DNA of 26,856 nucleotides from an uncultured Muribaculaceae bacterium (GTDB taxonomy: Bacteria > Bacteroidota > Bacteroidia > Bacteroidales > Muribaculaceae), in assembly GCA_910584185.1 (NCBI GenBank), contig CAJTYC010000029.1, positions 1 through 26,856 of the forward strand. Direction: 5' to 3'. Shown in pieces: positions 7,147 to 13,857 of this stretch. The notes beneath the pieces were generated by a model. It was not told the DNA's origin. It saw nothing but the letters and a program-made list of their open reading frames with translations, and did not search any database. A program made the translations under genes and the position numbers. Position 1 is the stretch's first letter. Each line of letters begins with the position of its first letter.

Positions 7147-7932
7147 TCAGAATTTGAGGTAGAAATCGGCGCACAGATCGCGGTGCTCTGCGGTGTGGAC
7201 ACCGGGAGCGGTCTCGAGAATCATCAGCGGGAGGGATTCATGCAACGCCTCAAGGTCATATGCAGAAGTTACAACGTCATTGGCGGCAACTTGCGAATCC
7301 TTGTAAGCAGCGGCGCGGCAAAACTCGAGCAGCACGCGCTTCACCGGAGCGGCCGGATGGCCCTTCACACGGCATGCACGCCTTAGCGACAGCTTGTTAT
7401 CAGCCGCGCAACGCACAAGGTCAACAAACTGCGTATCCGGCACCACCATTGCAATCAGGCCCTTGTCGGAAATCATAACCGAACCTCGCTCTATGATAAC
7501 ATAAGGATTCAGACCGGCCTGATGACGAGCGATAAGCCGAGATGACGTAGGGTTCCTTATGCCGTCATCAAAATAAGGAGGATTCGATATAATAAGGTCG
7601 ACAAATGGCGTGGAAAACTCGCTTAATATATTTAGATGACAAAAATCAGCACACCCAGCAACAAGCCTCGAACTCCAGGGAGACACCGTGAAATTAGCAA
7701 CAGCCTCATCCACTGAGTCCCGGTCAATGTCGATGGCATAAACGTCGGCATCGGCATTTCGCTGCGCACACATCATGGCGATGACACCGCAACCGCAACC
7801 CACATCAAGTATGGAGCGAGCGCCCGACACATCTGCCCATGCGCCCACGAGCACCGCATCGACACCTATTTTCATCGAACTTCGCGCATGACGGCACTCA
7901 AAATGCTTGAATCTGAAAACATCTTTGCTCAT
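7147..7932 (-). CDS. trmN6: tRNA1(Val) adenine(37)-N6-methyltransferase (TrmN6/YfiC family)
   Basis: I start at ATG 7932 (MSKDVFRFKHFECRHARSSM), giving 261 aa. This matches the conserved family start, whereas the longer frame begins with a GTG at 7983. The N-terminal block is followed by MKIGVDAVLVGAWA (20-33), the SAM-binding motif LDVGCGCG (42-49) and an acidic end of strand 2 (IDIDRDSVDEA). The catalytic NPPY motif is at 117-120, and the pattern is complete. Family members methylate N6 of adenine 37 in the anticodon loop of tRNA-Val. The gene is divergent from lon with only 94 bp between start codons, and the lon promoter overlaps its 5' end. Confidence 0.85.
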   Translation of the reverse strand: MSKDVFRFKHFECRHARSSMKIGVDAVLVGAWADVSGARSILDVGCGCGVIAMMCAQRNADADVYAIDIDRDSVDEAVANFTVSPWSSRLVAGCADFCHLNILSEFSTPFVDLIISNPPYFDDGIRNPTSSRLIARHQAGLNPYVIIERGSVMISDKGLIAMVVPDTQFVDLVRCAADNKLSLRRACRVKGHPAAPVKRVLLEFCRAAAYKDSQVAANDVVTSAYDLEALHESLPLMILETAPGVHTAEHRDLCADFYLKF

Positions 7933-7955
7933 ATCATCGAATTTTGCTAATTTTG
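7924..7955 (+). promoter_or_regulatory. Bacteroidetes-type promoter for lon
   Basis: TTTG (7924-7927) is followed after exactly 20 bp by TAATTTTG (7948-7955), matching the TTTG-N19-21-TAnnTTTG consensus. Predicted start near 7961 gives a leader of about 66 bases before the lon ATG at 8027. The -33 box lies inside the first codons of the divergent trmN6 gene. Confidence 0.65.
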
Positions 7956-8026
7956 TAAGTTGGAAATTCCCGAAACAAACCACACGGAAGATTACCGACT
8001 ACAATAGAGCATAAAATTAACAAATA

Positions 8027-10456
8027 ATGAACAAACTCCCAAATATAAAGCCCCAAGATTTAGCCAACAACGATGGCGGGCCACTGTTTGCCGGGGCAAA
8101 GGAGAGTCCCGACGACAAGCTGAGAGGATTGGGCGAAGAGAACATAATGCTTTGGGCCTTGGAAGACCATGTGCTGTTTCCGCACGTCCACGTCAACATA
8201 GAGGTGACATATCCCGACAACATCAAGGCAGCCCGCAAAGCATTTAAAGACACGGAACCAATATTTTTTTATCTCGCATCAGACACGCTGCCCGAAGACC
8301 CGGCTCTCGCCATACTTAAAGACGTGCTGAACAGGCGCGGCACGTTGGGCTTCATAAAGCAGCTTCATGAAACGCCCGACGGCCAATATTATGCAGAAGT
8401 AGAGTTAGGGCCAAGGGGAATGATATTGGGACTCAGACGCCGCACGCCATATATGCGTGGCGACATCATATACACGCCATGCTCCCCGATGCCGTACAAC
8501 AAAGAAGAGGCAGAGAAGAACAAACAATTTGAGGAACTATATACAGCACTGGCACAGCACCTTAACGACGAAGGGCGCAAATCAGTGCTTGAAATGCTCA
8601 ACTCTCTTCCGCAAGATAGTGCGGCAAGATTTTACTTCATGCTTCAGAACTCCCCTCTCGACACCGACGACCGCTACGCGGTGCTCGCGGCCAACACATA
8701 TGAGGATCAGCGCAACATGGCATACGAGATGCTTACGCAGAAGCGTGACGAGCTCGCCATACGTGCAGAACTTCACATGAAGACCATGACAGAGATGAGC
8801 CAGCGCCAACGCGACGAGTTCCTGCGCACGCAGATTCAGCAGATCAAGAACGAGCTTGGAGAGAACGAAGATAACGACCTCGACGAGCTCAACAAGAGAG
8901 CCGAGGCTAAAGAATGGAACGAAGAGACAGCGACCCGCTTCGGCAAAGAAGCCAAGAAGCTGCTGCGTCTGAACCCCACATCGCCCGACTACGCAGTGCA
9001 GTACGCATATCTCGACACACTCCTCGACCTGCCGTGGAACCATTGCGACAACCCCGACATAAAGATAGAGAACGTAGAGAAGATACTCGACCGTGACCAC
9101 TACGGTCTGGAGCAAGTTAAAGAGCGAATCATAGAGCAGATGGCAGTGCTCAAACTGCGCAAAGACACCAAAGCCCCTATACTATGCCTCTACGGCCCTC
9201 CGGGAGTCGGCAAGACATCGCTCGGCAAGTCAGTGGCCGAGTCATTGGGCCGCAAATATGTGCGCGTGGCATTGGGAGGCCTGCACGATGAGGCCGAGAT
9301 CAGAGGTCACAGACGCACATACCTCGGTTCGATGCCGGGCCGCATCATCTCAGCGCTCGAGAAATGCGGCACCAGCGACCCGGTGATGGTGCTCGACGAG
9401 ATTGACAAGATAGGCGCGGACTACAAAGGAGACCCCGCCCAGGCACTCCTTGAGGTGCTCGACCCGGAGCAGAACTGCAAATTTCACGACAATTACGTAG
9501 ATATAGACTACGACCTGTCGAAAATCCTTTTCATAGCCACAGCCAACACCCTCTCCACAATATCCGGTCCGCTTCTCGACCGAATGGAGCTGATAGAGAT
9601 ATCGGGCTACGTGGAGGCAGAGAAAGTGCAGATAGCGCAACGCCACCTGATACCCAAAGATCTTGAGGAACATGGCTTCGGACGCGACGAGATAAATTTT
9701 GACGACGAAGCAATAGTCGAGATAATCAACTCATACACAAGAGAGAGCGGAGTGCGACAGCTTGAAAAGAAAATCAACAAGATGCTCCGCAAGATAGCAC
9801 GACTGAAAGCCTCCGACAAGAAATACCCCCGCACCATCGACAAGGAGAAAGTGTCGGAATATCTGGGCAAAAAAGAGGTGTTCAGCGACACGTATGAAAA
9901 CAACGACATACCGGGCATAGTGACGGGGCTTGCGTGGACACAAGCGGGTGGCGAGATACTCTTCATCGAATCATCCACATCGCCCGGCAAAGAGTGCAAA
10001 CTTGTGCTGACAGGCAACTTAGGCGACGTGATGAAAGAATCAGCGATGCTCGCGCTGCAATATATCAAAGCCAATCATGACGCAATCGGCATCGACGAGA
10101 AGGCGCTTGAGGTAGGCACAGTGCATGTGCATGTGCCCGAAGGGGCAGTGCCCAAAGATGGTCCGTCGGCCGGCATAACCATATTGACCTCCTTGGCCTC
10201 CACCTTCACTGGCCGCAAAGTGCGGAGTCATCTCGCCATGACCGGAGAGATTACACTCCGGGGCAAAGTGCTTCCGGTGGGTGGAATCAAGGAGAAAATA
10301 TTGGCAGCCAAACGCGCCGGCATAAAGACAATCATGCTTTGCGACAAAAACCGCAAGGATATAGAGGAGATAAAGCCGGAATATATCGAAGGGCTCGAAT
10401 TCAAATATGTCAACACAGCCGACGAAGTATTAGAGTTTGCACTGCTTGACAAATAA
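8027..10456 (+). CDS. lon: ATP-dependent protease Lon
   Basis: This is a full-length 809-residue Lon. Domains run as follows: N-terminal substrate-recognition domain (about 40-245), coiled linker (about 245-320), AAA+ module and C-terminal protease. The Walker A motif GPPGVGKTS is at 390-398 and Walker B VMVLDEID at 453-460. The catalytic dyad is visible as Ser714 in KDGPSAG and Lys757 in GGIKEKILAA, with the 43-residue spacing seen in E. coli Lon. It degrades misfolded and regulatory proteins in the cytoplasm using ATP. The ATG at 8027 follows a recognisable promoter with no Shine-Dalgarno, as is usual for this phylum. It stands alone and ends at a strong terminator facing the convergent helicase gene. 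I see no heat-shock operator such as CIRCE. Confidence 0.97.
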   Translation: MNKLPNIKPQDLANNDGGPLFAGAKESPDDKLRGLGEENIMLWALEDHVLFPHVHVNIEVTYPDNIKAARKAFKDTEPIFFYLASDTLPEDPALAILKDVLNRRGTLGFIKQLHETPDGQYYAEVELGPRGMILGLRRRTPYMRGDIIYTPCSPMPYNKEEAEKNKQFEELYTALAQHLNDEGRKSVLEMLNSLPQDSAARFYFMLQNSPLDTDDRYAVLAANTYEDQRNMAYEMLTQKRDELAIRAELHMKTMTEMSQRQRDEFLRTQIQQIKNELGENEDNDLDELNKRAEAKEWNEETATRFGKEAKKLLRLNPTSPDYAVQYAYLDTLLDLPWNHCDNPDIKIENVEKILDRDHYGLEQVKERIIEQMAVLKLRKDTKAPILCLYGPPGVGKTSLGKSVAESLGRKYVRVALGGLHDEAEIRGHRRTYLGSMPGRIISALEKCGTSDPVMVLDEIDKIGADYKGDPAQALLEVLDPEQNCKFHDNYVDIDYDLSKILFIATANTLSTISGPLLDRMELIEISGYVEAEKVQIAQRHLIPKDLEEHGFGRDEINFDDEAIVEIINSYTRESGVRQLEKKINKMLRKIARLKASDKKYPRTIDKEKVSEYLGKKEVFSDTYENNDIPGIVTGLAWTQAGGEILFIESSTSPGKECKLVLTGNLGDVMKESAMLALQYIKANHDAIGIDEKALEVGTVHVHVPEGAVPKDGPSAGITILTSLASTFTGRKVRSHLAMTGEITLRGKVLPVGGIKEKILAAKRAGIKTIMLCDKNRKDIEEIKPEYIEGLEFKYVNTADEVLEFALLDK

Positions 10457-10486
10457 CGGTCAGTATAAGACTTATGCTGCTGACAT

Positions 10487-10541
10487 AATTAAGCCACGAG
10501 GAGGTGTATCATCATGCGATACACCTCCTCGTGGCTTAATT
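10487..10541. terminator. Bidirectional terminator between lon and the DEAD-box gene
   Basis: A perfect 24-bp inverted repeat (10487-10510 and 10518-10541) surrounds a 7-base loop. The stem has a G/C core flanked by AATTAA/TTAATT, giving A/T-rich ends on both strands. It lies between the convergent lon and helicase genes and should stop transcription from both sides. Confidence 0.9.
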
Positions 10542-10556
10542 ATTATATAAGTTCGA

Positions 10557-11903
10557 TCAGAACTGCTCCTTGGTTTGAGGCTTGGCTTGCGGTTTGCGAC
10601 GACGATGATTGTTGCGTCTTGGGCCATTACAAGCATTATTATCCGTTTTGTTATTGCACCTTTTATTATTGTCTCTTCTATTATTGTCTCTTCTACCGTG
10701 AGATGCGCCACCTGAATTGCGCGAGCCTTGTCGGCCACGGCCAGACGGATTTGCCGAGAACACAGGAGTTTCGCCCAGTTCGGCAGGCACTTCAGCGCGA
10801 GGCACCTCCTTTTCGAGCAGGTGCTCAATGCGCGCGAGGCGTCTGAAATCATCGTTGCTCACGAGAGTCACGGCACGCCCGTCGCGGTCGGCACGTGCAG
10901 TTCGGCCTATGCGGTGCACATAATCTTCAGGGTCACGAGGCACATCATAATTGATGACCATCTCTATGTCATCAATGTCTATGCCGCGCGAAATGATGTC
11001 GGTGGCCACCACAACATTAATCTTACCCGCCTTGAAATCGAGAATCACCTCATCGCGCTTCTGCTGGTCGAGGTCAGAGTGCATCTCCCCTATTTTCAGG
11101 TTAGACTTGCGGAGTTCTCTGGCAAGATTCTTCACCTTGAGCTTCGACGACGAGAAAATGATGACACGCGTGGGTGGATTCTCCTTAAAGAGATGCTTCA
11201 CTATGGGCATCTTCTGCGGTTCGTAGCATATATAACAAGACTGCTTGATCTTTTCAGCCGGCTTCGAGACAGCGAGTTTAATCTCCTTAGGGTCGCGCAG
11301 AATTTTCTTGGCCATCTGCTGAATCTTGGGAGGCATCGTGGCAGAGAACATCAGTACCTGTGCAGACTTGGGAAGATGAGAATAAATCTGCATGATGTCA
11401 TCGTAGAAGCCCATGTCGAGCATACGGTCGGCCTCATCGAGAATAAAGAAAGAGACCTTGGAAAGGTCCACATATCCCATGCTCAGATGCGCCAAGAGGC
11501 GACCTGGGGTGGCGATAACTATATCGGCACCCATCTTAAGGCTCTTGCGCTGTTGCTCATAGGCATAACCGTCCGTGCCGCCATATATTGCGATACCGCT
11601 CACCGGCATAAAATAAGCGAAACCCTGCAGCTGACGGTCGATCTGCTGGGCGAGTTCGCGCGTGGGCGACATAACGACGCAATTCACCGCATCTTCGGGA
11701 TAGCCACCGTCGGCAAGCATATTAATCACCGGGAGAAGATAGGCGGCAGTCTTGCCGGTGCCCGTCTGAGCGCACGCGAGCAGGTCATGCCCTTCCATCA
11801 CTATCGGTATAGTCTTTTCCTGAATCGGCGTGCAGTCGTCGAAATGCATGTCCCACAGGCCATCGAGCACGTCATCATTGGTCAATAATTCATCAAACCT
11901 CAT
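10557..11903 (-). CDS. DEAD-box RNA helicase (RhlE-like)
   Basis: I start at ATG 11903 (MRFDELLTND), giving 448 aa; the frame extends upstream to a TTG at 11960 but that segment looks non-coding. Visible motifs in order: Q motif (TPIQ at 25-28), motif I AQTGTGKT (45-52), TPGR (132-135), DEAD (156-159), SAT (187-189) and HRIGRTAR (330-337). The two RecA-like domains are followed by a C-terminal tail (about 385-448) that is very basic and Asn-rich, with a repeated RRDNN unit encoded by an exact 15-bp tandem duplication (10666-10695). Such tails bind RNA. The protein probably remodels mRNA or rRNA, for example in cold adaptation or ribosome assembly. RhlE/CshA subfamily assignment is uncertain. 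Confidence 0.93.
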   Translation of the reverse strand: MRFDELLTNDDVLDGLWDMHFDDCTPIQEKTIPIVMEGHDLLACAQTGTGKTAAYLLPVINMLADGGYPEDAVNCVVMSPTRELAQQIDRQLQGFAYFMPVSGIAIYGGTDGYAYEQQRKSLKMGADIVIATPGRLLAHLSMGYVDLSKVSFFILDEADRMLDMGFYDDIMQIYSHLPKSAQVLMFSATMPPKIQQMAKKILRDPKEIKLAVSKPAEKIKQSCYICYEPQKMPIVKHLFKENPPTRVIIFSSSKLKVKNLARELRKSNLKIGEMHSDLDQQKRDEVILDFKAGKINVVVATDIISRGIDIDDIEMVINYDVPRDPEDYVHRIGRTARADRDGRAVTLVSNDDFRRLARIEHLLEKEVPRAEVPAELGETPVFSANPSGRGRQGSRNSGGASHGRRDNNRRDNNKRCNNKTDNNACNGPRRNNHRRRKPQAKPQTKEQF

Positions 11904-11957
11904 TATTTCTACTTTGCTGAGTAACTTTTTTCGCGTTACTAAATATCTAATTTTCTG

Positions 11958-11965
11958 CAAATTTA
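11958..11965 (-). promoter_or_regulatory. Candidate -7 box for the DEAD-box gene
   Basis: On the minus strand, TAAATTTG (11965-11958) is a perfect TAnnTTTG box. The T-rich sequence upstream lacks an exact TTTG at the 20-bp spacing. Predicted start near 11951 leaves about 48 bases before ATG 11903. Confidence 0.4.
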
Positions 11966-12073
11966 CAATTTTTTCGTCAAAAAAGAAAAATTTTTATGAA
12001 ACTTGCGGAACTTTTTAAGGCACATCAATGTTAAATAAGTATCAAAACAATAACAATAACAAAAAACCTCGAC

Positions 12074-12583
12074 ATGAAAACATCGAAGACATTTGAACAA
12101 AGGATTTTGGGACTCCAGAGCAATCTTCTCAACTTTGCATTCCAGTTGACGACAGACCACGACCAGGCGCACGACCTGCTACAGGACACGACGCTCAAGG
12201 CGCTTGCCAATGAAGACAAGTATGTGGACAACGTGAATTTCAAAGGATGGATATTCACGATAATGCGCAACATCTTCATCAACAACTACCGTCAGAATGT
12301 AAGGCAATCCACAGTCATAGACCACACCGAGGACCTCTATCACCTCAACGTGTGCCAGGAATCAGGACTTGACACACCCGAAGGCACCGTGGCCGTAAAA
12401 GAAATCACAGTAGCGTTGAACTCATTTTCTGACGAGTATCGCATACCGTTCAACATGTTTGTTGCCGGTTACAAATACAACGAAATCGCAGAGAAGCTGA
12501 ATCTTCCGCTCGGCACCATCAAGAGCCGTATCTTCTTCGCACGCAAGAAACTCCGCGAGCAGCTCCGGGATTACGCATACTGA
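12074..12583 (+). CDS. ECF-family RNA polymerase sigma factor
   Basis: The 169-residue protein has region 2 at about 11-75, with the pattern DHDQAHDLLQDTTLKA and the -10-binding FKGWIFTIMRNIFINNYR. Region 4 at about 110-162 has a helix-turn-helix around YNEIAEKLNLPLGTIKSRIFFARKKL. There is no regulatory extension. ECF factors redirect RNA polymerase to stress or envelope promoters and are often controlled by an adjacent membrane anti-sigma factor. None is present here: the neighbours are a divergent DEAD-box helicase and, after a clear terminator, an OmpA-like lipoprotein. It therefore belongs to the stand-alone ECF type common in Bacteroidales. The upstream 170 bp are very A/T-rich; I could not place its own promoter. 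Confidence 0.93.
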   Translation: MKTSKTFEQRILGLQSNLLNFAFQLTTDHDQAHDLLQDTTLKALANEDKYVDNVNFKGWIFTIMRNIFINNYRQNVRQSTVIDHTEDLYHLNVCQESGLDTPEGTVAVKEITVALNSFSDEYRIPFNMFVAGYKYNEIAEKLNLPLGTIKSRIFFARKKLREQLRDYAY

Positions 12584-12704
12584 TTTGGCGATTGCGCACA
12601 AAACTTCAACTAAGCGTAAGTGTGCAATGCATAAAAGACACGCATAAATAATATGGGAAACACAAACGAGTTCCAGATTGTTATTGATTATTGTTTTTGA
12701 TACA

Positions 12705-12728
12705 GAGGCCTTATGGCCTCTTTTTTTT
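12705..12728 (+). terminator. Rho-independent terminator after the ECF sigma gene
   Basis: GAGGCC (12705-12710), loop TTAT, GGCCTC (12715-12720), followed by eight T residues (12721-12728). This is a textbook terminator 122 bp after the sigma stop codon. The 3' UTR also holds a possible hairpin around 12590-12630 (ATTGCGCAC / GTGTGCAAT). Confidence 0.9.
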
Positions 12729-12817
12729 ATGAGATGGACTCTCTTGCCGCAAAACAAAATGCCATGAGGATACGTTTCTAACATATATACTCGAAATATA
12801 TACACAATAGAAACATA

Positions 12818-13669
12818 ATGGTTATGAAAACAAAGATTTTAGTAATTGCAGCAGCCACCCTGAGCTTGACATTGGGGAGCTGCGTCACCAACAAGAAGTA
12901 TGCACAGCTTCAAGATGAATACTCCACCACCAAGGAGAGCCTGATAAACTGTAATGCAGACACAAGAAGCCTGCAGGCACAGCTCGAAACATCGAAAAAA
13001 CAGAACGAGGAGCTTCGTCAGGGCATGGCGTCGCTGAAGTCGACACTCGACCAGAGCCTCAACGCCAACATGCAAGGCAATGTGAACATCTCCAAACTCG
13101 TAGACGAAATCAACGCGTCGAACAAATATATCAAGGAGCTTGTGGCAGCGAAGTCAAAGTCAGACTCACTCAGCATGGCCTTGACCAACAAGCTGACACG
13201 TTCGCTCGATACAGACGAGCTCAAGGATGTAGATGTGAAAGTGCTCAAAGGTGTGGTTTACATCTCGCTTGCCGACAACATGCTTTTTAAGACAGGCAGC
13301 TACGAGATAAGCCCGCGTGCCATGGAGACGCTCAGCAAAATCGCGAAGATAATCAAAGATTACAAAGATTATGATGTGCTCGTGGAGGGCAACACCGACA
13401 ATGTGCCAATCTCACGCACCAACATTCAGGACAACTGGGACCTGTCGGCACTTCGCGCCACAAGCGTGGTACGTTGCCTGCAACATGAGTTCGGCATCAA
13501 CCCGCAGCGCATGACCGCCGGAGGCCGCGGCGAGTACAACCCGATTGCCACCAACGACACCGAGGTCGGCAAGCAGCGCAACCGCCGCACCGAAATCATC
13601 ATCACCCCGAAGCTCGACCAGTTCCTCGACCTGATAGACCAGGCCCCCGAAACTCACAATGCCGATTAA
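12818..13669 (+). CDS. OmpA-family lipoprotein with coiled coil
   Basis: The 283-residue protein has a lipoprotein signal with lipobox LGSC at 19-22 (Cys22 lipidated). A long heptad-like segment (about 26-125, rich in Leu, Glu, Lys, Gln and Ser) forms a probable coiled coil. The C-terminal OmpA-like domain at about 147-264 includes LADNMLFKTGS and GNTDN, and the NWDLSALRA segment with Asp208 and Arg213, the residue types that bind diaminopimelate in peptidoglycan. A final GKQRNRRTEI motif matches the family. It probably tethers the outer membrane to the wall. Either of two ATGs (12818 or 12824) would serve. It is separated from the sigma gene by a terminator, so it has its own promoter, which I could not place with confidence. 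Confidence 0.9.
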   Translation: MVMKTKILVIAAATLSLTLGSCVTNKKYAQLQDEYSTTKESLINCNADTRSLQAQLETSKKQNEELRQGMASLKSTLDQSLNANMQGNVNISKLVDEINASNKYIKELVAAKSKSDSLSMALTNKLTRSLDTDELKDVDVKVLKGVVYISLADNMLFKTGSYEISPRAMETLSKIAKIIKDYKDYDVLVEGNTDNVPISRTNIQDNWDLSALRATSVVRCLQHEFGINPQRMTAGGRGEYNPIATNDTEVGKQRNRRTEIIITPKLDQFLDLIDQAPETHNAD

Positions 13670-13716
13670 TGATTAGCACAGCTGAAATATAGCGGTGATG
13701 AGCCGCACCTGCATAT

Positions 13717-13754
13717 ATGCCCCTGCAAAAGTTACAACTCCTTTGCAGGGGCAT
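13717..13754 (+). terminator. First of two tandem hairpins after the OmpA-like gene
   Basis: ATGCCCCTGCAAA (13717-13729) pairs perfectly with TTTGCAGGGGCAT (13742-13754). It starts 47 bp after the OmpA-like stop codon and lacks a T run, so it may act as a terminator or as a structured leader element for the P-type ATPase gene. Confidence 0.5.
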
Positions 13755-13791
13755 TATAGGTCGCGCACAAAGTATATGTGCGCGACCTATA
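13755..13791. repeat. Second hairpin, perfect 15-bp arms, upstream of the P-type ATPase
   Basis: TATAGGTCGCGCACA (13755-13769) pairs perfectly with its complement at 13777-13791 around a 7-base loop. It abuts the first hairpin with no gap. Its right arm runs into TAACTTTG (13790-13797), a sequence repeated at 13823-13830. A regulator binding site or a terminator are both possible. Confidence 0.5.
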
Positions 13792-13822
13792 ACTTTGCAA
13801 ACCGGTTGCAAAAAGTTTGCAC

Positions 13823-13830
13823 TAACTTTG
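13823..13830 (+). promoter_or_regulatory. Candidate -7 box for the P-type ATPase
   Basis: TAACTTTG matches TAnnTTTG and would start transcription near 13837, about 21 bases before ATG 13858. A TTG lies 14 bp upstream and a TTTG 25 bp upstream, so neither has the usual spacing of about 20 bp. Between the boxes is the near-palindromic segment TTTGCAAACCGGTTGCAAA. Non-standard spacing would fit regulated expression. Confidence 0.4.
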
Positions 13831-13857
13831 CATCGTAAAACCAAAATCACAGTACAG

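Noticed and set aside
10728..11888. 386-codon plus-strand frame antisense to the DEAD-box gene
   Set aside because: Long, but the minus strand carries all helicase motifs; the plus-strand product has no recognisable domain.
13717..13857. Upstream extension of the P-type ATPase to ATG 13717
   Set aside because: The extra 47 codons run through two perfect hairpins and the candidate promoter, and the family start MKKTFKI lies at 13858.
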